DNA of 64,000 nt. It comes from Alphaproteobacteria bacterium. Its GTDB lineage: Bacteria > Pseudomonadota > Alphaproteobacteria > SMXS01. The stretch covers positions 1-64,000 of the forward strand of contig JANQQJ010000036.1 in the NCBI GenBank assembly GCA_028284945.1, read 5' to 3'. The translations under genes and the position numbers were made by a program. Positions 54,650 through 62,552 of the stretch are shown piece by piece. How positions within the stretch are numbered: position 1 is the first letter of the stretch; each line of letters opens with the position of its first letter. A model generated the notes under the pieces. It had not been told where the DNA came from. It saw only the letters and a program-made list of their open reading frames with translations, and made no database searches.

Positions 54650-55822
54650 CTACTCCCCGACCTGGTAGGGAACCACGCGCTGGCCTGGAATAATCCGTTC
54701 CAGCCCTGCTGTGATCACCTGCGCCGCGTCACGCAATGTTCCGCGCACATAGACACGATCAGCCTCGAAGTGCAGAACCTCTACGGCCTCGCGTTCCACC
54801 TGCGGGTCGAACTCATCCCCGCCGACGGTAAAGACCGACCAAAGGCCCTTGCGACCTTCCGTCAGAGCGGTCATGGGCAACCAGAATCCCTTGGCCTGGA
54901 CTTTGCGGCCGATGTCGAGATGGACGACATCGCCGATTGGAATGCCAGCTGCGTCGGGCACATCGAATACCGCGTGTACAGTACGTGATCCGAACGACAC
55001 ATCCGGCCGAAGACTCTCCAAAGTGACTGACAGGGTCCGGCCGCCAGCCTGTAATTGGTATTGGGTGCCGATGGACAGGCTGCCGGCTACATCAGGCGAA
55101 AGACCAATTCGCGCTTTTGGCGCGTCGGTTTCAAGCAAGTCCACGACCGGCGTTCCGGCACTCACCACAGCACCTTCATCGACCAGGCGCTGCGACACGG
55201 ACCCGGCAAATCGGGCAACCACATTTGCCTTGGCAATGTCGATTGAAATTGAACGCACCGCGGCGTCGACTTCGGCCAGACGGGCTTCAAGCGCTTTGGT
55301 CTGCAGCCGCGCTTCGTCGAAACGCTGTTGTGATACATGTCCCTTTGCCACCAGAAACGCCTGCCGGTCTTCGGTCAGTCTTGAGAGTTCCAGATCGGCG
55401 ACAACCTGGGCTTTTTGAGCCCGCAACCGGTCACGCTCAGCCTCTAGGGGTTCAGTATCCAGACGCGCGACGATCTGGCCTTTGGTCACAGTGTCCCCCT
55501 CATCAACCAAGACAGCTGTTACAAGACCGGCGCGTTCGAAAGCGATGCGCGTTGATCTGTCTGCTTCCAGCCGGCCGGCATAGCGGGCGCGTTCTTCATA
55601 GAACTCTGATGTCTTTGCAGTGGTCACGCTAACGGGAAGAGGCTGAGCGGCGGCGCCCGGGTCAACGGCGGCACGCAAGTGTAACGACGCCGTTCCAGCG
55701 AAAATCACAGCGACAATCATCGCCCCAAGCAGGCTGGGTACACCGTATTTCCTGAAGAAAGAGCGGGAATGACGACCCGCTTTGCCGTCGTCTTGCTGAC
55801 TGTTGTTTTTCCGCATTGCCAT
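54650..55822 (-). CDS. RND periplasmic adaptor (1)
   Basis: This 390-residue membrane-fusion protein has one membrane anchor (VPSLLGAMIVAVIFAGTASL), lipoyl-type halves (RIAFERAGLVTAVLVDEGD and VVARFAGSVSQRLVDEGAVV), a helical hairpin, then beta-barrel. It partners with the RND subunit four bases downstream. ATG codons at 55822 and 55816 are both possible. It is divergent from a TetR gene at 55925, with GTTAGC/GCTAAC half sites between them. Confidence 0.92.
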   Translation of the reverse strand: MAMRKNNSQQDDGKAGRHSRSFFRKYGVPSLLGAMIVAVIFAGTASLHLRAAVDPGAAAQPLPVSVTTAKTSEFYEERARYAGRLEADRSTRIAFERAGLVTAVLVDEGDTVTKGQIVARLDTEPLEAERDRLRAQKAQVVADLELSRLTEDRQAFLVAKGHVSQQRFDEARLQTKALEARLAEVDAAVRSISIDIAKANVVARFAGSVSQRLVDEGAVVSAGTPVVDLLETDAPKARIGLSPDVAGSLSIGTQYQLQAGGRTLSVTLESLRPDVSFGSRTVHAVFDVPDAAGIPIGDVVHLDIGRKVQAKGFWLPMTALTEGRKGLWSVFTVGGDEFDPQVEREAVEVLHFEADRVYVRGTLRDAAQVITAGLERIIPGQRVVPYQVGE

Positions 55823-55848
55823 GGACCCTTCAGCATCACCGCTTGAAT

Positions 55849-55882
55849 GTTAGCATCACTTACATATGTTAATAGCGCTAAC
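55849..55882. promoter_or_regulatory. Possible TetR operator between adaptor (1) and tetR (2)
   Basis: GTTAGC (55849-55854) is the inverse of GCTAAC (55877-55882), and the second half lies in GTTAATAGCGCTAAC (55868-55882), itself an imperfect palindrome around TAGCGCTA. It sits between the divergent genes. A TetR site is likely but its exact limits are unclear. Confidence 0.5.
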
Positions 55883-55924
55883 TTGACAAGGGGTGTACGG
55901 CAAAAAAATCTGTTAGGATCACTT

Positions 55925-56554
55925 ATGGCCAGCACAGCAGCAGATACCGTCAAAAAGACCGGCTACCATCACGGTTCTCTTCGCGAGGCGCTTATTGATG
56001 CAGCGCACGAGCTTGTCTCGGTGTCAGGCACCGATGGGTTCACCATGGCAGACGCCTGCCGCGCTGCGGGGGTTAGTACGGCGGCGCCTTATCGCCATTT
56101 CTCGGACCGCGAAGATCTGATCAACGCATTGGCGAGCAAAGGGTTCACCATTCTGTCCGAGCGTACTCAGACGGCGCTTGACGCCCACCCGCTTGGGTCG
56201 ACAGAGGCCATCATCGCCATGGGCCAGGCTTATGTTCAGTTTGCAATCGATGAGTCGGCGCTGTTTCGAATCATGTTTGGCCGACCGGGCCACACCCATG
56301 ACGGACCTGTAGATTCAGAATGCTTCGGCATTTTGTTGAAGGCGGTAGAAAATTTCTTGAGCGTTCATCCGGCGCTAAAGCAACCCGTCATGTCCGTTGC
56401 TGTGCCGCTTTGGACCATCGTCCACGGCGCGGCGAGCCTGCTGATCGACCAGAATTTTGCGGTCATGGCGCCCGATACAGATGTCGATGCGCTGGTTGCT
56501 GAAACAACTCAACGCTTTCTTACCGGTGTTTTGGCTGAAGCCGGGCAGTCCTGA
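55925..56554 (+). CDS. TetR-family transcriptional regulator (2)
   Basis: This 209-residue regulator has the HTH block GYHHGSLREALIDAAHELVS, then GFTMADACRAAGVSTAAPYR and HFSDREDLINAL. The C-terminal domain has the WHG-type features of the AcrR/TetR_C_13 group. The ATG at 55925 is chosen over 55847, which overlaps the operator region. It most likely represses the divergent adaptor/RND pair. Confidence 0.92.
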   Translation: MASTAADTVKKTGYHHGSLREALIDAAHELVSVSGTDGFTMADACRAAGVSTAAPYRHFSDREDLINALASKGFTILSERTQTALDAHPLGSTEAIIAMGQAYVQFAIDESALFRIMFGRPGHTHDGPVDSECFGILLKAVENFLSVHPALKQPVMSVAVPLWTIVHGAASLLIDQNFAVMAPDTDVDALVAETTQRFLTGVLAEAGQS

Positions 56555-56576
56555 TACGCGCCAGATCCTTCTGTCC

Positions 56577-59500
56577 TTACTCAGCCGGCGCGCGGCGGCG
56601 TATTCCCAGCTTCGCCGGCAGGCGGCGGAAGAAGCTTCCCGCATCGGCGACGAATGTATAGGCGACTGGTACGATCAACAACGTCAGGAAAGTGGACGAC
56701 ATCAGGCCACCAATGACCAAAATCCCCATCGGCCGCCGCCATTCCGCCCCGTCAGAAACGGACATGGCGACCGGCAGCATGCCAAAGACGGTGGACAATG
56801 CGGTCATCAAGATAGGCCGCAAGCGCAAGGGAGCGGCCTTCAAGATGGCCTCATGGGCCGACAGGCCGTCATCGCGAAACTGATTGGCATATTCGACAAT
56901 CAGAATGCCGTTTTTCATCACCAGCCCCATCAGCACGATCAGACCGATCTGCGCAAACAGGCTCAAGCCCGCGCCTTCCAGATAGACCGCGGCGAACGCG
57001 CCGATAAACGCCAGTGGCGCACAGAGCATGATGATGGCGGGCTGCACGAAGCTGTTAAACTGGCTGGCCAGGATCATATAGATCACCAGCAGTGCCATGC
57101 CGAAGGCGGCTGTGATCGCAGCGACATTTTCCGCCATGATCTTGATCGCGCCCTCGGCCCGCCAGCTATAGCCGGAAGGGATCGGCATTTCGGCGACGAT
57201 TTCTTCCAGTTCCGCGTTGGCCTGCCCTAATGTCACCGTGCGGCTGTTTGCGCCGCTGACGGCGATCATGCGGCTGCGGTCCATGCGTTGAATTTCAACC
57301 GGGCCCAGCCCGACCTGCAGCCGGGCCACCCCGTCTAGGTCAATCAATTCGCCTGATGAACTTGCGATCTGTAGCAAGCCGACCTTGGAGAGATCATCGC
57401 GCTGATCCTCTTCCAGCCGGATTCGGACGTCATACCGCTCGCCACCTTCTTCATAGGTCGCGACGTCGATGCCACCGACCAGCGCACGAACGGTTCCGGC
57501 AAGCCGGTCGACGGAAATGCCGAGATCGGCGGCACGCTGCCGGTCGATATTGATCTGCAACTCGGGCTTGCCGACTTCGTACGACGTATCGATATCGACA
57601 AAGGTAGGTGAACCTTTCAGTTTTTCCGCCAGGTCCGTGGCGATGCCTGACAGGACCGCCAGGTCAGAACCCTGAATCAGGTATTCGATCTGGCCGCTGG
57701 AGGCCGCGCCCCCGGACACCCAGGGGATTTCATAGAGCGAGAACGTTTTGATCTGCGGGCTGGCTCGCCGAATCGCGTCGCGAACCGAATCCATGATTTC
57801 GTACTGACCGCGGTCACGCACCTGTTTGGGCGTCAGCGACACATAGATGTCGGCTTCGTTCACCCGGTTCTGAACGCCGGCGCCGACGGTCATAAAAACA
57901 GCTTCGACCTCTTCAATCGTCTGGACTTCTGCTGCGACCCGTTGGGCAACCTGCTTGGTTTCCTCAATGCCCGTCCCAAGCGGCAGTTCCATGCTGCCGA
58001 TGAACTCGCTGCGGTCCGTCTGCGGCATAAACTCAACCGGGACCAGCCCCGCGATTGAGCCACCGCCATAAACGGCCACAACCAGCAGAACCATGGCGAT
58101 CCAGCGGCGCCTTAAGGTCGCTTGAAGAAGCCGGCCATAGCCGCGTTCCATGCTTTCATGGAACTTCAGGATCGGGCCGGAGATCGGGCGGCGTTCCGGG
58201 TCCTTCCGCAAAAGACGTGAGCTCAGCATCGGTGTCAGAGTCATGGAAATCAGGAATGACACCGCGACCGCAAAAGAGACGGTCAGGCCATATTGAAAGA
58301 AGAATTCGCCGACCAGGCCTTCCATGAAAGCGATGGGAACGAACACGCCGACGATGGACAACATGCCCGCCAGCACGGCGCTGCCAACGCGTTTGACCCC
58401 CAGCGACGCCGCCCGCATTGGTGGTTCGCCCTGCTGGACGTATCGGTGGATGCTCTCCACCACGACGATGGCGTCATCGATCAGCAAGCCGATGGAGACG
58501 GATAGCCCCATCATGGTCAGCATGTTGAGCGTGAATCCAGCGACATAGAACGCGAAAAACGTTGAGATAATGGCCGTGGGAATGGCAATGGCGACAATCA
58601 GCGTCGACCGCGGATTGAGCAGAAAGACGAATGTAATCAACACCGCCAGGAAGCCGCCCATCACCATGTCGCGGGTGACGTCGTCGACAGCGGATTCAAC
58701 GAAGCTGGCGACATCCTTGGCGACAACGAGGTCAACGCCGGGCGGCGCATTGGCACGGAGCCCATCAAGCACGCGTCGGACTTCGGTGGCTACCGCGACT
58801 GTATTTTCGCCGGATTGCCGGCGTATCTCCAGTGAGACGCCGCGCTTGCCTGACAGTTCGGCATAGGTGCGCTCGTCCTCCATCCCGTCTTCAATGCGCG
58901 CAACATCTTTCAGCCATGTCGGCGCGCCATCGCGGAAGGCGACAACCAGATTACCGAACTCGGCAACGGACTCGACCTCGCCCTTGGTCTTGACGGTGAA
59001 TTCCTGGGTGCCGCCACCTGCTTCCAGCCGACCACCCGGAATTTCAGCATGTTCCGATTGGATCGCCGCGATCACCTGTTCAGCCGACAGGCCATACCCG
59101 CGCAGTCGGTCGATATCGAGCCAGACGCGAACTTCGCGGTCCCGGTCGCCTACAAGCTCGACAGAGCCGACTCCTTCCACGCGTTGTAATGCTTCTTTCA
59201 CCACATCGTCGGCATAGAGCGTAAGCTCCCGGATGGAGAATTCGCCGACCACCAGAATCGACATGATCGGTTCAGAATCCGGGTCGACCTTCTCGACGAC
59301 AGGGTTCTCCGCCTCAATCGGGATGTCGGCCCGCGCGACGGAAATCTTGTCACGCACTTCCTGCGCTTTAACGTTGATATCCTGGCCAAGTTCGAATTCC
59401 AGGAAGATCTGGCTCAGCCCTTCCGAACTGGTCGACCGCAGAGTCTTGATGCCGGAAATCGTATTGAGTTTTTCTTCCAACACATCGGTGACTTCGGTCT

Positions 59501-59678
59501 CGACGGTCTCTGGTGTCGCGCCTTCAAGGACCGTGGTGACTGCGGCAAACGGGTATTCGACACGAGGGAACAGGTCGATCCCAATGCGGCCCATGGACAC
59601 CCAGCCCAGCCCAACCAGTCCCGCGATCAGCATGACCGCAAAGACGGGCCGGCGGATGCAGAAATCAGCGAGAGGCAT
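56577..59678 (-). CDS. RND efflux pump, inner membrane subunit (2)
   Basis: This 1033-residue AcrB-type pump has all canonical relay residues: Asp401 and Asp402 (LLIDDAIVVVES) in helix 4 and Lys922 in MKNGILIVEYA of helix 10. The N-terminus MPLADFCIRRPVFAVMLIAG is typical of HAE1 pumps. It overlaps its adaptor by 14 bases. It exports drugs, detergents or lipids; exact substrate unknown. The TolC partner must come from elsewhere, possibly the gene at 2601. Confidence 0.96.
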   Translation of the reverse strand: MPLADFCIRRPVFAVMLIAGLVGLGWVSMGRIGIDLFPRVEYPFAAVTTVLEGATPETVETEVTDVLEEKLNTISGIKTLRSTSSEGLSQIFLEFELGQDINVKAQEVRDKISVARADIPIEAENPVVEKVDPDSEPIMSILVVGEFSIRELTLYADDVVKEALQRVEGVGSVELVGDRDREVRVWLDIDRLRGYGLSAEQVIAAIQSEHAEIPGGRLEAGGGTQEFTVKTKGEVESVAEFGNLVVAFRDGAPTWLKDVARIEDGMEDERTYAELSGKRGVSLEIRRQSGENTVAVATEVRRVLDGLRANAPPGVDLVVAKDVASFVESAVDDVTRDMVMGGFLAVLITFVFLLNPRSTLIVAIAIPTAIISTFFAFYVAGFTLNMLTMMGLSVSIGLLIDDAIVVVESIHRYVQQGEPPMRAASLGVKRVGSAVLAGMLSIVGVFVPIAFMEGLVGEFFFQYGLTVSFAVAVSFLISMTLTPMLSSRLLRKDPERRPISGPILKFHESMERGYGRLLQATLRRRWIAMVLLVVAVYGGGSIAGLVPVEFMPQTDRSEFIGSMELPLGTGIEETKQVAQRVAAEVQTIEEVEAVFMTVGAGVQNRVNEADIYVSLTPKQVRDRGQYEIMDSVRDAIRRASPQIKTFSLYEIPWVSGGAASSGQIEYLIQGSDLAVLSGIATDLAEKLKGSPTFVDIDTSYEVGKPELQINIDRQRAADLGISVDRLAGTVRALVGGIDVATYEEGGERYDVRIRLEEDQRDDLSKVGLLQIASSSGELIDLDGVARLQVGLGPVEIQRMDRSRMIAVSGANSRTVTLGQANAELEEIVAEMPIPSGYSWRAEGAIKIMAENVAAITAAFGMALLVIYMILASQFNSFVQPAIIMLCAPLAFIGAFAAVYLEGAGLSLFAQIGLIVLMGLVMKNGILIVEYANQFRDDGLSAHEAILKAAPLRLRPILMTALSTVFGMLPVAMSVSDGAEWRRPMGILVIGGLMSSTFLTLLIVPVAYTFVADAGSFFRRLPAKLGIRRRAPAE

Positions 59679-60786
59679 CGCCGTCCTCCAGAACGATGGG
59701 GACCATGCCGGTTTCCTGTACGGCGATCGGTACGCCGTCTTTCAGATCAGGCAGGTTGGGGCCGACCAGCGCCAGCTCACCCTCGGCAAGACCGTCCAGC
59801 ACCTCAACCCGTTCCGCATCAATGTCGTGCACCTGAACCGTGCGCCGCTTTGCCGCATCGCCATTGGGGACAAAGACATAGTTATCACCAGCAATGCCCT
59901 GGACGGCGCGACGGGCGACCACCTTGGTGCGTCGTGGCTCAGGATAAAGCGTCACCTTAGCAAACAGACCGGGTTTGATCGCCAGGTCCGGATTGTCCAG
60001 CCGCAACCTGATCTGGACGCTGCGGGTACGCGCGTCGATCTTGTCATTAATCACATCGAGGCTGGCTTCAACAGGCTCCGCCAGGCCGTCAAAGTCAATC
60101 GTGGCGCGCCCGCCGGGTTCGATCTTTGCAAGATGCGATGCAGGTACCTGGGCGACGACCTCGACCACATCCAATTTGACGATTTCCAGAATTGGTAAGC
60201 CGCCGGAGGCGACCTGGATCATCGTACCTTCATCGACAAAACGGGTGGTGATAATGCCGTCATAGGGCGCCCGGACGATCGTATCCGCCAGATCTTGCCG
60301 GGCCCGGTCCAGATTGGCCTGGGAGATGCCCAGCTTGGCGCGGGCCATGTCGTGCTGAGCAATAATGGCGTCCATCCGCCCCTGTGACACAACGCCCTTT
60401 TGGCGAAGCTGGGTTGCCCGGTCGAGTTCTCGCTTGGCCTGCTGCATCTCTGCCTGGGCCAGGATAAGGCCCTGTTCGATTTCAGTGACCCGGTTGCTGT
60501 AATCGACCTGCCGGGTCCGGAACAGCCTGTCGCCTGCGGTGACATTGTCGCCGACCTCGACATAGATCTGATCGATGATGCCGTTAACCCGGGCCTTGAT
60601 CTGTGTCGTCTTGTCGGCCAGCACCTCGCCCGTCGCCAGAATTTCGTCGATGACATTTTCCTGGCGGACGGCCGTCGTGAAAATCGGCACCGACTCGATA
60701 GTGGTTTCAGCAGGGGCGGCGGCTTCTTCAGCGCTACAGGCGCCCAGCAGGACGAGTGCCGCAATGACTACAGGTGGGCGCATCAT
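59665..60786 (-). CDS. RND periplasmic adaptor lipoprotein (2)
   Basis: This 373-residue adaptor has a lipoprotein signal MMRPPVVIAALVLLGACSAE (Cys17), which anchors it to the inner membrane. Lipoyl halves are TQIKARVNGIIDQIYVEVGD and DTIVRAPYDGIITTRFVDEG, with a helical hairpin between. It overlaps the RND subunit by 14 bases and the upstream TetR gene by four, making a tight three-gene operon tetR-adaptor-pump. Confidence 0.94.
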   Translation of the reverse strand: MMRPPVVIAALVLLGACSAEEAAAPAETTIESVPIFTTAVRQENVIDEILATGEVLADKTTQIKARVNGIIDQIYVEVGDNVTAGDRLFRTRQVDYSNRVTEIEQGLILAQAEMQQAKRELDRATQLRQKGVVSQGRMDAIIAQHDMARAKLGISQANLDRARQDLADTIVRAPYDGIITTRFVDEGTMIQVASGGLPILEIVKLDVVEVVAQVPASHLAKIEPGGRATIDFDGLAEPVEASLDVINDKIDARTRSVQIRLRLDNPDLAIKPGLFAKVTLYPEPRRTKVVARRAVQGIAGDNYVFVPNGDAAKRRTVQVHDIDAERVEVLDGLAEGELALVGPNLPDLKDGVPIAVQETGMVPIVLEDGDASR

Positions 60787-61388
60787 GCGGCTCCTCCGTG
60801 CAGGTTAGCGAGCAGAAGCTCGGTAAACTGGTTGCCGACAATGTCCGGATCCATCGGCAGGTCCGGGTCGAGCTGCCGCAGGACGGGTTGAAGCAAGAAG
60901 TAGCCGGTGATCAAGGCGTTGATATGGGCCGTCACAGAGCGCGCATCGCCATTCGGGGAAACTTCGCCAAACAACTGGACCATCCGGCTATACGGCGCGT
61001 TGAACAGTGATTTCGTCAGACGCTCTAACCGCGCCCGGTCACCGTCCATCAGTTCGCGATGCAGCAATTTGCGAGAGACATTGTCGTCCGCACTCGTTCG
61101 TGCGAGCGCAATCACTGTCGCCTTTAGTCGTTCTTCAGCTGTACCGGTGGCATCCAGTCCTTTCTCGATGTCCTCAACGCGTTCGGCAAAACCGCGTTCG
61201 AGCGCCGCAAAATACAATTCTTCCTTGTCCGCGAAGTGGTTGTACAGGCTGGCTGCCTTGATTCCGACAGCGTCGGCAATGTCCCGCATAGAGACACCGG
61301 CGAAGCCGTGGTCTGCAAAAAGCGTTGCAGCACACGCTGAAATTCTGTCGCGTGTGGGCGCGTCAGCGGCAAGTTCCAGTGATGACAT
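60783..61388 (-). CDS. TetR-family transcriptional regulator (3)
   Basis: This 201-residue regulator has the HTH segment ATLFADHGFAGVSMRDIADA then VGIKAASLYNHFADKEELYF, and a TetR C-terminal domain. It is the first gene of the second RND operon, so it should autoregulate through the palindrome at 61400, 12 bases upstream of its ATG. Confidence 0.94.
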   Translation of the reverse strand: MSSLELAADAPTRDRISACAATLFADHGFAGVSMRDIADAVGIKAASLYNHFADKEELYFAALERGFAERVEDIEKGLDATGTAEERLKATVIALARTSADDNVSRKLLHRELMDGDRARLERLTKSLFNAPYSRMVQLFGEVSPNGDARSVTAHINALITGYFLLQPVLRQLDPDLPMDPDIVGNQFTELLLANLHGGAA

Positions 61389-61399
61389 ATCGACCCTAA

Positions 61400-61413
61400 C
61401 TAACGTTCGTTAG
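61400..61413. promoter_or_regulatory. TetR-type operator for RND operon 2
   Basis: CTAACGTTCGTTAG has perfect 6-base arms CTAACG/CGTTAG around TT. A further CTAA lies just upstream and ATTAGC downstream. Site length and sequence fit TetR/AcrR operators and it is directly in front of tetR (3). Confidence 0.7.
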
Positions 61414-61575
61414 CTGAACATTAGCCAAGGTTGTCGCAGCGATCAAGCGCCTTTCGATGGGTGCTTAGCCGGGTTGTAACAATTCTTAACACTACACGGC
61501 CTGATTTCACCGTTCTTAACGTGTGGATCACACCCCCCACGCGCATAGTACGTCTCGACAGCACGCGAGTGTGAG

Positions 61576-61671
61576 TCGACCACGAAACGGCAAACCGTCG
61601 GAAACGGCGGGACGCAAAGCCACCGGCCCACCCCCGGAACATCCGGGCGGGTAGCGGGGTTACCGAAAGGA
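61576..61671 (+). promoter_or_regulatory. c-di-GMP-I (GEMM) riboswitch
   Basis: The conserved GEMM-I core is present in order: GGCAAACC (61589-61596); stem CCGTCG/CGGCGG closed by a GAAA tetraloop (61595-61610); GGGACGCAAAGCC (61609-61621) followed by ACCGG; a GC-rich second stem with CCCGG/CCGGG (61632-61646); then GGTAGCGGGGTTACCG (61650-61665). The guanines before CAAACC that contact the ligand in the Vibrio Vc2 structure are kept, so c-di-GMP rather than cGAMP is expected. The ribosome site AAAGGA (61666-61671) directly follows the last conserved block, 7 bases before the ATG of the LapG-like gene. Regulation of translation start is therefore likely. Confidence 0.92.
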
Positions 61672-61678
61672 CCAACAA

Positions 61679-62419
61679 ATGGAAGCCCTGGGCTCCGACC
61701 GCAGTTTGACAACTGCACCGAAACGTAAATTTTCGCCAACAGCGCTATATTTTCTTCTTCCCTTCGCTGTCGTGTTTTTCGCCACGCTGCTTTTCTGGAC
61801 ACCGGCGGAGGGCAAAGGCCTTGCTGCAATGGACAACGGCCCTGCACTTACAGAAGATTTCGGCGTCCGCGAGGCCATGACGCTGGACATGGACCGCCTG
61901 AAAAAGTGGACAAATGCTCTGGAGCGGCACGAAGCGGCCTTGAATGACGAGAGCGAGTGCTACAACTCAACTGCCGCATTTTGTTTCAAGACCTATTGGA
62001 CGGAATTGACAACAGAGCTGGCCACGATGGACCGCGCGGATCAGCTGGTCCGCATCAACAACGAAGTTAATTCCTGGGCCTATAGCACTGACCGTGCTGC
62101 CTGGGGCCTTTCGGACTATTGGGCCACGCCGGAAGAAATGTTCAACAAAGGGTCTGGCGATTGCGAAGACGTCGCGATCTTCAAATATCTTCTACTGCGC
62201 GCTGCTGGTGTTGCCGCTGACGACATGACCTTGATGGTAACGGCCACAGGCACACACGCGCATATGGTGTTGATCGTGGCACGAGAAGATGGTGCCGTCG
62301 TGTTGGATAACCTGACGAATGCGATCATGTTGGCGTCAGATAGCAACCGCACTGATGTACCGCTCTATTCGCTCAGCGAAGCTGGCTGGCAGATGCTGGC
62401 CGTCAACAAAAAAGGCTAA
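61679..62419 (+). CDS. LapG-like transglutaminase-type cysteine protease (BTLCP)
   Basis: This 246-residue protein belongs to the bacterial transglutaminase-like cysteine proteinases (peptidase family C93). One membrane segment (ALYFLLPFAVVFFATLLFW, residues 22-40) anchors or exports it, so the catalytic part is periplasmic. The triad is Cys162 (GSGDCEDVAIFKYLLLRAAG), His195 (GTHAHMV) and Asp210 (VVLDNL); the His-to-Asp distance equals that of Pseudomonas LapG. The segment DYWATPEEM before Cys is a LapG hallmark. LapG cuts the surface adhesin LapA to release biofilm cells unless held by c-di-GMP-bound LapD. The c-di-GMP riboswitch in its leader ties it to the same signal. No lapD or lapA gene is in the window. 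Confidence 0.92.
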   Translation: MEALGSDRSLTTAPKRKFSPTALYFLLPFAVVFFATLLFWTPAEGKGLAAMDNGPALTEDFGVREAMTLDMDRLKKWTNALERHEAALNDESECYNSTAAFCFKTYWTELTTELATMDRADQLVRINNEVNSWAYSTDRAAWGLSDYWATPEEMFNKGSGDCEDVAIFKYLLLRAAGVAADDMTLMVTATGTHAHMVLIVAREDGAVVLDNLTNAIMLASDSNRTDVPLYSLSEAGWQMLAVNKKG

Positions 62420-62436
62420 GAAACACCCTAGACCGC

Positions 62437-62475
62437 ACTATTGAATCTGCATGAACCCCGCAGAATTCGATAGTT
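62437..62475. terminator. Hairpin between lapG-like gene and hyuB-like gene
   Basis: ACTATTGAATCTGC (62437-62450) pairs with GCAGAATTCGATAGT (62461-62475), with one bulge and loop ATGAACCCC. It is 17 bases past the protease stop and in the gap between two convergent genes. It lacks a T-run, so a terminator role is only probable. Confidence 0.4.
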
Positions 62476-62552
62476 CCTCCAAGCGGCCGAAGGGAGCGAA
62501 GCGATCTGATCTGGCGGCCCCAAGCAGTCCAGGTCGGTCGCTTCGCCGCTTC

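Noticed and set aside
61443-61847. Minus-strand open frames crossing the riboswitch
   Set aside because: They are antisense to a conserved structured RNA and to the start of the LapG-like gene, and match no protein family I know.
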